Shown one piece after another: positions 1 through 8,353 of a stretch of DNA of 64,000 nucleotides. Both the position numbers and the translations under genes were made by a program. Position 1 is the first letter of the stretch. Each line of letters starts with the position of its first letter. Origin of the DNA: JAQIBY01 sp963676165 (GTDB lineage: Bacteria > Bacteroidota > Bacteroidia > Bacteroidales > ML635J-15); assembly GCA_963676165.1 (NCBI GenBank), contig OY781043.1:2604001-2668000 (forward strand), given 5' to 3'. Below the pieces are notes generated by a model. The model was not told the DNA's origin and made no database searches. It saw nothing but the letters and a program-made list of their open reading frames with translations.

Positions 1-3000
1 AAATTTCAAAAATTAAAATAAACCATAACCTTTATACCGATACAGAAGAAATGAATTTAGTAAAAGGCTATGAGGAAATATATAAAAACATAATCATCAT
101 TGTCCCAATTGCTAGCACATTTTCAACATCTATGAAAATAGCAGAAACATTAAAGGAGCGAAATAAAAATATTAATATCATTAATCCACATATTAATATC
201 CTTGCAATTACAAATGGAGATATTAAATTGAAAGGAAAAATTCCCCAAAATGCAATTGAAAAAAAATATGGTTGGAATGAAGTCTTTCCTAAAGAAAAAA
301 CTGTTGATGTTATTTCTTTTAATTCAGGAGAAAACATTTCCCAAAAATATTTTATTCCATTAGAAAGCAAATGGTACGATATTGAGAATTGCGTTAAGTG
401 TTCTCCTCAAAAAGTTGAAAATAACTGCAAAACAAACATATGTAATGATTGTAATAAAAAGAATATTCTTGATGAATGTCCATTATCTGAGCAATCATTA
501 TTAATGACAGATAAAACATCGGTAACTCCCACATTGATTTTCGATTTTCCAAGGGCAAGGGAAATTTTCGAAGAAAATAAAAACAGAAAATATAAACTTT
601 CATTAAAAGCATTAAAATACGGACATATCGAAAGAAATTATCAACATTTCCACTATCATATTATTGATGAAGTATTTTTAAAAGACAATCCAGAAATATC
701 CAATTGGTTAAAAGAAGAAGTCGCTAATAAAATAAAATCTAAGATAATTAATTACGATGTTACAGACAATGTGCTAATAATTGCACCTAAGCATTTTAGC
801 AACAGTCAATTCGTTCAAATGGTAAATGATCTATTGTTTGATAACTCTGCCAATATTCTTCATTATGATTTTTGGAATAATAGTATTGAGAATTTTCAAA
901 TGTTTTATTCAAAAACTGTTTGTGATGCAAAAAAAATCTTTTTCGTAGATGATACAATTATTTCAGGGTCAACATTTTTAAGAAGTAATGATTTTATAAA
1001 ACAAACAAGAAATCATAATGATAATGAAAAAAACTGTGGTTTTGATGCTTGCTTTTTCTTAATAAACAGAACAAATAATTTCACGCAAACAAATATATTT
1101 AGGAAATTAGAAGATAAATCCTGTATTTTTTCTTTTGCAAATATAAATTTACCTGCATTAGATAAAAACATAAATGGGAAATGTCCGATATGTTTAAATT
1201 ATGACAAAATCATCAAATTATTTGAAGACTCATACTTATATCGATTTAAAAATGAATTTGCAGAAAGAATAAAAAGCATAAAATTAGAAGGAATAACTTC
1301 TACGACAAGCAATAATGAAAACAAAGAACAAGCAGAAAATAATAAACCTTTTGAAAATTACAATCAGAACTTAATTAAAGTTGAATTTATCCATAGGATT
1401 TATGAATATTTTCGCACTGAAAAGAATCAATCAGACTTCGACAATTATAATAATATAGATGAATGGTATAAACATCTGATTTCAGAAACAAAAACTCCAT
1501 TTATAAAAAGTTATATTAAAGAAAATAATGATAATAACATATCCAGCAATACAGACATATTATTGAAAGTATTGGCACACTCTCCTTTTAATCAATATAA
1601 ACCAATTAAAGAAAAAGTTTTTAAGTGGACTATTTTATCATTAAACGAACAAGTAGAATATTTAAAAAACAGCAATTTCGAAAATTGCGATTATTTAGAA
1701 TTTAGAAGATTAAAATATTTTATCAGACGGGTTGGTTTGATAAATTCGAATTATTTGATTTCTGAACGGTTCTTTCATTTCATAACGTTATTGTATAACC
1801 GTAATTGGTTAGAAAGAATTATTGAAAAGAAGAATAATGAAAAAGAAGAATTAAAAAAGAAGAATGAAAACGGAAAAGAAAAAAATCTTTTTTCAAACAA
1901 AGAAGAAAATGAAATAGAACTTAAAAAGATAGATAAGGAATACGAATCAATAAAAGAAAACATAAATAATTTTTCAACTTTTATTATCTCGCAAATAAAG
2001 GAATTATTATTTCAAAATGAAACAAGATGTATATTACTTGAAAAATACATTGAAGATAATTTAACCAAATTAGAGGAACAAAAAGAATCTTCATTTGATT
2101 TAAAACAATTTTTTCGAATTTTAAAAGAAGAAAATGGAGTATTAATTCAAAAATTTTGGGAGTTTTATAAAAAACAAAATGAATTAGAATTTGAAAAAAT
2201 CGCGGAACAAAATCATTATCAATACAATACGTTATGCGATTTTTTGATGGCAGCAAACGAAGATAATCCAATCAAGAACAAATCTTTAGAAACGTATTTA
2301 AAGACACAATCCATTTTTGAAAAATATAAGAACAATGGAATAAACAATACATCAATAGAAGAAAAAACAAATGATGTATGTCGTTCATTGAAGACCTTAT
2401 TCTTTTCTGAAAAAGAGAATAACAATGGAACATTTCTTTTGGTAAAATACAGGCAAGGAGATAAAGCAAAACTAAATGACTTATTCTTAGCTTATAATTC
2501 GGGAAAATATTCACAAATAATTGAAGATAAATGGCAAGAAGATAATTATATAAAAAAGTTTATTGATGGTGTCATTAATGGTAAAAATACATCTATTACA
2601 ATAGACTTACTTGAAAAACAAACAGATTTATCTGAGAACAAAAATATTACTTGGAAAAGCTTATTTTCGATACCTAATGATGAAAATATTAAAATTAATT
2701 TCTTTGAAAAATGTGAAAACATAAATTATGTTCTTATTGCAAGATTAGCGTTAAAAGAAATTGATGATAATTCAAATCTTATAATAAATCAACAAGGAGT
2801 TATCGTATTTTATTCCGATAAAAATGTTTTTACACCGTCAAAAACTAGATATTTAATATTACTACTAAAATCGACAAGCACATTCATTAATGAACATCAT
2901 AAAAATGATGAATTTAGAGACTGGGTAGAAAGTAAAAAAATAAATACTGATTTAAAAGCCATTAGAGAAGCTTATGAAAGCAGATTCGATAAATTTAATC

Positions 3001-3653
3001 ATGGAGCAAAACGTTTCTTTAAAGATTGGGATAAGCTATATAATAACAATGATTCATTTTCAATAACAGAATCGTATGCGATAAGTCAGATAATAAAATC
3101 ACAAGTATTAATTGGTCATGCTTTCTCTGATTATATTAATACCGAAACAAGGAATAAAAATTATCCTGATTGCAATGAATATAAAAATTTTAAGACAAAT
3201 GAAATTAAAGACATAAAAAAAATAATTGATGGAATTAGCTCTTATTATAAAAAAAAGAGAGACAATAATTTTAATATTTGTATCGAGCAAGACATACAAA
3301 AAATTAAAACTATAATTCCATTCAAAGAATTTAAAAAAATTTTATTGGAGTTAATATGCAACGCTATCTCAGGTGGAGCTAAAGACAATGATAATACTAT
3401 AATTATTGATTTTGACGAAGAATCCTTTATTGTTAAATCTAAAGGAAGAGATTCCAAGACCGTAAATGTTGCAAAATTACTTGAACATTTGAATGGAGAA
3501 AATTATCAAAATAAAAATTATGGAATTGGTTTATTTTCTATTCAAAAATATCTATTAACTAAACTACACAAAGGATTTGAAATAGAAGCAGATAACAATA
3601 ACTGGTTTATTATTAAAGTGCCATTAAAAATAGGAGAATATAATTATGAGTAA
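1..3653 (+). CDS. PRTase-like / HATPase fusion protein (5' partial)
   Basis: The first ATG is at 51, but the frame is open to the left edge with sensible coding sequence and no clear RBS before 51, so the protein probably starts outside the window. Numbering from that Met: residues 114-143 hold six cysteines (C114, C117, C126, C131, C134, C143), probably a zinc knuckle. About 245-330 is a type I phosphoribosyltransferase-like fold with the PRPP-loop signature VDDTIISGST (299-308). CPIC near 383 may be another metal site. The middle is long, charged and partly coiled coil (~600-650). The C-terminus (~1095-1195) is a GHKL/histidine-kinase-type ATPase with an N box (ELICNA, 1100-1105) and a G box (YGIGLFSI). 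No H-box was recognised, so it may not be a classical kinase. The stop overlaps the start of the receiver gene by 8 nt, so the two are co-translated. Base composition is far more AT-rich than the core genes. Its role is not known; a nucleotide-sensing stress or defence sensor is an inference. Confidence 0.75.
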   Translation, partial: ISKIKINHNLYTDTEEMNLVKGYEEIYKNIIIIVPIASTFSTSMKIAETLKERNKNINIINPHINILAITNGDIKLKGKIPQNAIEKKYGWNEVFPKEKTVDVISFNSGENISQKYFIPLESKWYDIENCVKCSPQKVENNCKTNICNDCNKKNILDECPLSEQSLLMTDKTSVTPTLIFDFPRAREIFEENKNRKYKLSLKALKYGHIERNYQHFHYHIIDEVFLKDNPEISNWLKEEVANKIKSKIINYDVTDNVLIIAPKHFSNSQFVQMVNDLLFDNSANILHYDFWNNSIENFQMFYSKTVCDAKKIFFVDDTIISGSTFLRSNDFIKQTRNHNDNEKNCGFDACFFLINRTNNFTQTNIFRKLEDKSCIFSFANINLPALDKNINGKCPICLNYDKIIKLFEDSYLYRFKNEFAERIKSIKLEGITSTTSNNENKEQAENNKPFENYNQNLIKVEFIHRIYEYFRTEKNQSDFDNYNNIDEWYKHLISETKTPFIKSYIKENNDNNISSNTDILLKVLAHSPFNQYKPIKEKVFKWTILSLNEQVEYLKNSNFENCDYLEFRRLKYFIRRVGLINSNYLISERFFHFITLLYNRNWLERIIEKKNNEKEELKKKNENGKEKNLFSNKEENEIELKKIDKEYESIKENINNFSTFIISQIKELLFQNETRCILLEKYIEDNLTKLEEQKESSFDLKQFFRILKEENGVLIQKFWEFYKKQNELEFEKIAEQNHYQYNTLCDFLMAANEDNPIKNKSLETYLKTQSIFEKYKNNGINNTSIEEKTNDVCRSLKTLFFSEKENNNGTFLLVKYRQGDKAKLNDLFLAYNSGKYSQIIEDKWQEDNYIKKFIDGVINGKNTSITIDLLEKQTDLSENKNITWKSLFSIPNDENIKINFFEKCENINYVLIARLALKEIDDNSNLIINQQGVIVFYSDKNVFTPSKTRYLILLLKSTSTFINEHHKNDEFRDWVESKKINTDLKAIREAYESRFDKFNHGAKRFFKDWDKLYNNNDSFSITESYAISQIIKSQVLIGHAFSDYINTETRNKNYPDCNEYKNFKTNEIKDIKKIIDGISSYYKKKRDNNFNICIEQDIQKIKTIIPFKEFKKILLELICNAISGGAKDNDNTIIIDFDEESFIVKSKGRDSKTVNVAKLLEHLNGENYQNKNYGIGLFSIQKYLLTKLHKGFEIEADNNNWFIIKVPLKIGEYNYE

Positions 3654-4566
3654 ATCTGTTTTAATTATAGATGATTATAAAAGTGATTTTCAGGACTATT
3701 ATGACTTGATACATGATGAAGCTAAATTTCTTGTTTATCCTGATAGAAATGCTAATCTTTCTGAGTTATTTGGATTGAAGAATAAATCTGGTGCGACAAT
3801 TGAAGAAAAAAAAGAGGCATTTATAAGAACAACTACCCAGTATATTATTGATAAAGAATTGTATCAAAAAATTTCTGTAATAATTCTAGATATTAAAATC
3901 TTTGATGATAATGATGAGGATAAAACTGGGTTAGAGTTACTGGAACATATCAGAAAGAATATAGGTGAAAAATTACCTGAAAAATTTAAAAAATGGGGAA
4001 ATGTCATCCCTATTATTGCATTAACAAATTATTCACCTGCAAGATATAAAAATGAATTTATGCAGAATGCTGGTTCACTACTCCAATTCTTCTATAAAGC
4101 AAATGTTGAAGTTAATTCTAATAGTTTTATATCTACGTTAAAAAATTTCGATACCCAAATGACGGAAATTTATTCACTGTTTTATGAACCTGAGCTAAAA
4201 AGTATCTTAACTAAAGTAGAAAGAAATAATATAGCATTGAAAGACTTAAAGGATATTGCTTCTTTATCATTATATTCTCAAATTGCATCAATGGAAGAAG
4301 AAAAACGCAATGCATTAATTGATAATTTCTCGTCTAAACTTATAGAACATACAAAAAGTATCGATGGATTTATGCTTGATATTGAAAATATTGAAAATCA
4401 AAAAAAATTTAAAGAAAAGATTGTTTCAATTTTTAAAACTTCATCAAAAGCGATAAACTTTATTAGTAGCCTCTTGGCTTTTTCCGGAGAATATGTTGAC
4501 GCTGAAAAGATTTCAAACATTATCGAAAAATCTATTTCTTTATTTTCTGATTTATATAAAGGCTAA
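3646..4566 (+). CDS. Response-regulator protein with helical C-terminus
   Basis: This is the partner of the PRTase-HATPase gene, which it overlaps by 8 nt. The N-terminal ~155 residues form a CheY-like receiver. Acidic residues D9/D10 follow the first strand, D82 in IILDIKIFDD is the phosphoacceptor, T127 is the switch Thr, and K151 in FFYKANVEV is the conserved Lys. The D82 strand is late because 25-30 extra residues separate alpha1 from beta3, so it is a divergent receiver. Residues ~160-306 are predicted helical, have no DNA-binding motif that I recognise, and may be an output or oligomerisation domain. The operon ends with a large hairpin six nt after the stop. Phosphotransfer from the HATPase protein is inferred from context only. 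Confidence 0.8.
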   Translation: MSKSVLIIDDYKSDFQDYYDLIHDEAKFLVYPDRNANLSELFGLKNKSGATIEEKKEAFIRTTTQYIIDKELYQKISVIILDIKIFDDNDEDKTGLELLEHIRKNIGEKLPEKFKKWGNVIPIIALTNYSPARYKNEFMQNAGSLLQFFYKANVEVNSNSFISTLKNFDTQMTEIYSLFYEPELKSILTKVERNNIALKDLKDIASLSLYSQIASMEEEKRNALIDNFSSKLIEHTKSIDGFMLDIENIENQKKFKEKIVSIFKTSSKAINFISSLLAFSGEYVDAEKISNIIEKSISLFSDLYKG

Positions 4567-4571
4567 TTCAC

Positions 4572-4642
4572 ACAGACAAGCACATTTGCAATTCACACAA
4601 ACCAACACTTAAATACCCAAAATTGCAAAAGAGCTTGTCTGT
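4572..4642 (+). terminator. Long hairpin after the PRTase-HATPase/receiver operon
   Basis: Two 22-nt arms (4572-4593 and 4621-4642) are complementary except for two positions and enclose a 27-nt loop. The hairpin begins six nt after the receiver stop codon. It lacks an immediate U-tract (a T run lies about 10 nt further on), so it may be a terminator, an mRNA-stabilising end or a mobile-element end. Confidence 0.5.
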
Positions 4643-4766
4643 TTGCCATCGCTTTTTTGCCGACACTAAAAACTAATTTTTCGTGGGCAGCAGTGCTTTG
4701 ATTGAACTGAATATTGAATGCAAATTGGAATATAAATAACTGAAAATGAATTAACACCAGCAGCTA

Positions 4767-5135
4767 ACAAAGAACTAAGGTAAAAACCAAGTAAAAACGA
4801 ATAAAAATTTTCTTTTTAAAATGCCGTAATTAAGTAAGGGCAATTTCAAAAAGAAAAATTACGAAGGAATCAAATGCGATTTAAAATTTGGATCATATGG
4901 ATTCCCAGAATTTGCAATTGCAAAAGCTTGTTTTAAGAGTTTGTTTGTCACAGCAATCAGGGCAAGTTTTTTTGATTTTACCTTAGCAACAATTCGGTTA
5001 TAGATAGCCTTGCAATGAGGATTGTTTTTGCATGCTGTAAATCTACACATGAAGAGGTAATTTCTCATAAGCGCATTCCCTCTTTTGGAGATTCTGGAGC
5101 AACCTTTTACACTAGATTCCGACGAGTATTCGACA
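4767..5135 (-). pseudogene. IS110-family transposase remnant (C-terminal end)
   Basis: Read on the minus strand, 5135 to 4859 codes for the conserved C-terminus of IS110/IS1111-type transposases: ...SSVKG.SRISKRGN..., then a stretch ending with a conserved Ala-rich helix and NPYDPNF before the stop at 4859-4861. Only about 90 residues survive; the catalytic DEDD domain is missing. The non-coding tail at 4767-4858 also belongs to the element, because a shortened copy of tail plus C-terminus recurs at 13035-13172. The upstream break falls at about 5132-5137, where the sequence turns abruptly into a lipoprotein reading on the other strand. Confidence 0.75.
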
Positions 5136-5429
5136 CTTTTTGCATGTAATAATGAGGATGATACAACAACGAAAACTCCGGAAGCTTGTTTCACTTTTAC
5201 TTATGAAGGGGATGAAATTTGGCTAAGCTATTTAGTCTTTACAAACTGTTCTGAAAATGCAACCTCATACCATTGGGATTTTGGAGACAATACATATTCA
5301 ACCCAAGAAAATCCAATACATTCTTACAGTGAAGACGGAGAATACATTGTTGAATTAACTGCATACAATGACAATGCGAGCGACACATTTTCCGATACTA
5401 TCTTAGTTAATTGGACAGCGATAGATTAA
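5133..5429 (+). pseudogene. PKD-domain lipoprotein, beheaded by IS110 sequence
   Basis: From about 5135 the plus strand reads TLFACNNEDDT, which looks like the end of a lipoprotein signal peptide with a lipobox (L-F-A-C), followed by a PKD-type beta-sandwich with the typical YHWDFGDN and YTVELTAYN-like motifs and a stop at 5429. The hydrophobic part of the signal peptide is missing because the sequence upstream belongs to the IS110 remnant. The frame stays open to an ATG at 5085, but that start would translate antisense transposase, so I treat the gene as a truncated remnant. The intact ancestor was probably a small surface or periplasmic lipoprotein. Confidence 0.65.
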
Positions 5430-5501
5430 TTAACAAACATCCATCGCCAGCTCGAAAGCCAACAATGAATGTCCGAATATTTAGATTGTACAAAACCTCA
5501 A

Positions 5502-5894
5502 CTACTTGAGTTTCTTTTCAACTAACATACTTGAAAGAAACCACAAGAGCAATGAAACGAGGTAGATTAGTAATCCGTAAATAGTAACAATCATGGTGGC
5601 TTTTATCCCACCGAAAACCAAGGAAGGAACGATTTCTTCCCCTCTCTGAATAGCATGCTCAATTGCCATAAACATTGAAGTAAGTCCAACCATTTGACCC
5701 AAAACGCCTGTGACCAAAGCTAGCATGCCCATCGATTTTCCAAAACCAAACAACCGCAATAACTTTTCACGATTTATCTGTTGTGATTTGGAACTCACGC
5801 TTAAATGATAAACAAACCATGCAATAGTAACAACAAACAAAATTGTTAGAATTCCCATAAACAAAGGACCGCCTTGATAAAATAAATTTTTCAT
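5502..5894 (-). CDS. MotA/TolQ/ExbB-like membrane protein
   Basis: This 130-residue protein has three predicted membrane segments (about 11-31, 50-75 and 95-120). The central stretch with GVLGQMVGLTSMFMAIEHA resembles the proton-channel signature of the MotA/TolQ/ExbB family, where a Gly-rich helix is followed by an amphipathic helix. It is shorter than ExbB (~220-240 aa) but of a size seen in stand-alone Bacteroidota members. No ExbD or TolR partner is adjacent, so its energy-transducing partner is unknown. It faces away from the LytTR gene; their starts are about 150 nt apart and share one intergenic promoter region. Confidence 0.7.
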   Translation of the reverse strand: MKNLFYQGGPLFMGILTILFVVTIAWFVYHLSVSSKSQQINREKLLRLFGFGKSMGMLALVTGVLGQMVGLTSMFMAIEHAIQRGEEIVPSLVFGGIKATMIVTIYGLLIYLVSLLLWFLSSMLVEKKLK

Positions 5895-6005
5895 GTGCTT
5901 TTTTTTTGATTAATACTTCTGCCAAATTAGTGGACAAAACCAAATTCATCAAGGTCGAATCCGTTTCTAAAATGGTTGTTTATCGACTCTAACTTGCAAT
6001 TTTAA

Positions 6006-6013
6006 TATCTTTG
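6006..6013 (+). promoter_or_regulatory. Bacteroidota -7 element (LytTR gene)
   Basis: TATCTTTG matches the -7 consensus TAnnTTTG and lies 29 nt before the LytTR start codon. No good TTG -33 element is seen at the usual spacing. Confidence 0.4.
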
Positions 6014-6042
6014 ACGAAATTAGCGTGAAAATTTAAAGAAGC

Positions 6043-6810
6043 ATGGAAAAAAAATCAAAAAATCCGTATTATCATATTGCATATTGGATTTTTGTTATTC
6101 TTGTATTAACAAAAGTTTTTGGGTTTTCATGGGGAAATAATAGCGCAGCTTTCTTTTTCGTTTGCATGCTTCTGCCAATTGTTTTAGGAACATCCTATTT
6201 TTTCAACTATTTGCTCGTCCCAAAATTCTACCTTACTAAGCGATATGCTAAATTTGCATTTTACACTTTCTGCACTGCAGTTATTTCCGTTTATCTTGAG
6301 ATGATAGTACTGGTTCTCTCATTTGTGTTTTTGGTCAATCTCAACTACCAATACTTAAGCCCCAATGCAACTCAAACAGCACTATTAGCTGTTATTTTAT
6401 ATTTAATGGTATTCATAGGTTCGTTTTTATTAATGATGAATCAGATCGCTGAAAATCAAAAGGAGATTCAACAATTGCGGGAAGAAAAAGAAAAAATGAA
6501 AAAATCATTTTTAGAAATCATGTCAAACAGAAAAATCGCAAAAATTCCTTACAATGACATCATTTACATTGAAAGCTTATCAGACTACATAAAGGTAATC
6601 ACAACAAATGGGGAGATCATCAGCAAAGAAAAAATCAGCAACTTGGAAAATAGATTACCAGAATTATTTTTAAGAATCCACCGCTCATTTATTGTCAACA
6701 CAGACAAAATACGGAATATCTCATCAGATAAAATTGAAGTGGACAATACGTGCCTAAGCATTGGTCGCAGCTATAAAAAAGCAGTCAAAGCATCTTTAAG
6801 TCACAGTTAA
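6043..6810 (+). CDS. Membrane-anchored LytTR-family transcriptional regulator
   Basis: The 255-residue protein starts with four hydrophobic segments (~12-30, 38-58, 68-97, 108-128). A short coiled coil (~133-160) leads into a C-terminal LytTR DNA-binding domain (~165-255), recognisable from IPYNDIIYIESLSDYIKV, LRIHRSFIVN and the final IGRSYKK segment. It therefore combines a membrane sensor-like region with a DNA-binding output and lacks a receiver domain, a common Bacteroidota arrangement. The ligand and target genes are unknown. The T9SS cargo cluster starting at 7127 lies downstream and might be a target, but that is only positional. Confidence 0.9.
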   Translation: MEKKSKNPYYHIAYWIFVILVLTKVFGFSWGNNSAAFFFVCMLLPIVLGTSYFFNYLLVPKFYLTKRYAKFAFYTFCTAVISVYLEMIVLVLSFVFLVNLNYQYLSPNATQTALLAVILYLMVFIGSFLLMMNQIAENQKEIQQLREEKEKMKKSFLEIMSNRKIAKIPYNDIIYIESLSDYIKVITTNGEIISKEKISNLENRLPELFLRIHRSFIVNTDKIRNISSDKIEVDNTCLSIGRSYKKAVKASLSHS

Positions 6811-7126
6811 TTGGCTGAACTCTCCAGGAGAACAACCCCACAAAACACAAGAACAAACCGACTTTCTGACATATTTTTAAAAGTTTTCCAACGAAACTCC
6901 TTGACTTTTTGTCGATTTTATTTACCTTTGAAAAGACAAGACAAAAAAACCTGTAGTATTTGACTGATATTGGGAAATATTAGAGGGTTTGTTAGGGGAT
7001 AGATGAGTTCCTACAGGGCTAAAAAGCTGATGTGCAAATAGATTAAAAGAAAATAATTATTGCAATAAACAACCAAATTATGAGAAACATAAAATAAGCA
7101 AATCATTTAACTTAAAACCAAGCAAC
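6811..7126. other. Intergenic leader region before the T9SS cargo cluster
   Basis: About 315 nt without a gene. It contains a good Bacteroidota promoter (6901-6930) and an implied ~190-nt 5' untranslated leader for the 7127 gene. No riboswitch or strong hairpin was recognised. Confidence 0.5.
6901..6930 (+). promoter_or_regulatory. Bacteroidota-type promoter for the T9SS cargo cluster
   Basis: TTG at 6901-6903 and TACCTTTG at 6923-6930 are separated by 19 nt, a very good match to the sigma-ABfr consensus (TTTG, ~19 nt, TAnnTTTG). It would start a transcript about 190 nt before the 7127 start codon. Confidence 0.6.
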
Positions 7127-8347
7127 ATGAAAACAAGAATTTTATTAACGACTTTAATTTTTACTACTTTCTATAGTAATGCTCAAATTAAAGTGTTTTC
7201 AGGTGGAAAAGTTACAGTGGGGAGCACCTATAATCCGGCGTACAAAGGAGTTAATCACTTAATTGTGGGTTCCAAAACAGCATTTTCTGATAACACAAGT
7301 TTTTCTAATTGTGCTATGATTAGGGGAAACCACGATGTTTCCACAGCAACAACACCAGATTATACATTTTGGGGCGATGATGCCACCGGAATGTTTAGAC
7401 CTGCTTTACATACACTTGCGTTTTCGATAAATGGCTATGAGAGATTAAGGATTAGTTCAACAGGAAATGTTGGAATCGGCACAAATTCTCCCTCAAAAAG
7501 ACTTGATGTTAATGGAGGTGTACGTTTTAGATCGGGATATGGTAATATGTTAGTTGATAATTCTGGTTACTTAGGAATTATAACAATAACACCAGAAACA
7601 GATTGGTATGGAAATATTGGCTCAGAAAATAAAAAATGGGCAACAATTTGGGACCAGCATATTCATTATGATATGTTGACTGATTATAGTGATCTTCAAA
7701 TAAAAGAGAACATTCAACCTCTAGAAGGAGCTCTTGAGAAAATAAAGTTATTAGATGGGAAAACGTTTGACATAAAGTCAGAGTATTATTCAAATGCAGG
7801 TTCAGATTTAATAAGTAATACAGAAAGTATATACCAAAATAAAATTGGATTAATTGCGCAAGAATTGCAGGAAGTATATCCTCAACTTGTATTTGAAAAT
7901 GAGGGAGGTTTACTATCTGTAAACTATATTGGATTAATTCCTGTCTTAGTTGAAGCTATAAAAGAATTAGAACTTCAGATTTCTGATTTAAAAACAGAAC
8001 TTGATTATTGTTGTAGCGGAGAAACAAACGATAATTTAAAGTCCGGACAAATAGAAGGTGGAAATTTAGGACAAGAACAAACAGATTGTCAGAGTTATCT
8101 AAGTCAAAATCGTCCGAATCCTTTTAATACAGAGACAATCATTGATTATTACGTGTGTGAACAAGACTACAATGCTCAGATTATGGTTTTTGATATGACA
8201 GGAAAGCTGTTGAAAACCCATCAAGCACAACCGGGGAAACAAAATCTAATTATTAACAGTGGCGATTTCACTCCTGGCATGTATTATTACTCACTAGTAA
8301 TTGCCGGTAATGAGATTGAAACAAAAAAGATGATACTTTCAAAATAA
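7127..8347 (+). CDS. Tail-fibre/S74-like secreted protein with T9SS sorting domain
   Basis: 406 residues. The signal peptide is MKTRILLTTLIFTTFYSNAQ. The middle has phage-tail/adhesin-like repeats (SSTGNVGIGTNSPSKRLDVN), then a region resembling the S74 intramolecular chaperone domain: SDLQIKENIQPLEGALEKI (~187-205), IGLIAQELQEVYP (~241-253), a VNYIGLIPVLVEAIKEL helix and a short coiled coil (~276-290). The C-terminus (~325-406) is a type A T9SS sorting domain, starting with SQNRPNPFN and ending in a KKMILSK-type strand. The protein is predicted to cross the outer membrane through T9SS and be surface-attached or released. It probably heads the transcription unit with the GH16 gene 6 nt downstream. 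Whether the chaperone-like part self-cleaves cannot be told from the sequence. Confidence 0.88.
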   Translation: MKTRILLTTLIFTTFYSNAQIKVFSGGKVTVGSTYNPAYKGVNHLIVGSKTAFSDNTSFSNCAMIRGNHDVSTATTPDYTFWGDDATGMFRPALHTLAFSINGYERLRISSTGNVGIGTNSPSKRLDVNGGVRFRSGYGNMLVDNSGYLGIITITPETDWYGNIGSENKKWATIWDQHIHYDMLTDYSDLQIKENIQPLEGALEKIKLLDGKTFDIKSEYYSNAGSDLISNTESIYQNKIGLIAQELQEVYPQLVFENEGGLLSVNYIGLIPVLVEAIKELELQISDLKTELDYCCSGETNDNLKSGQIEGGNLGQEQTDCQSYLSQNRPNPFNTETIIDYYVCEQDYNAQIMVFDMTGKLLKTHQAQPGKQNLIINSGDFTPGMYYYSLVIAGNEIETKKMILSK

Positions 8348-8353
8348 TAGATT

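Noticed and set aside
4859..5194. 111-residue minus-strand frame as an intact gene
   Set aside because: Only its last ~90 residues match IS110 transposases; the first ~20 come from antisense lipoprotein sequence, so it is a remnant.
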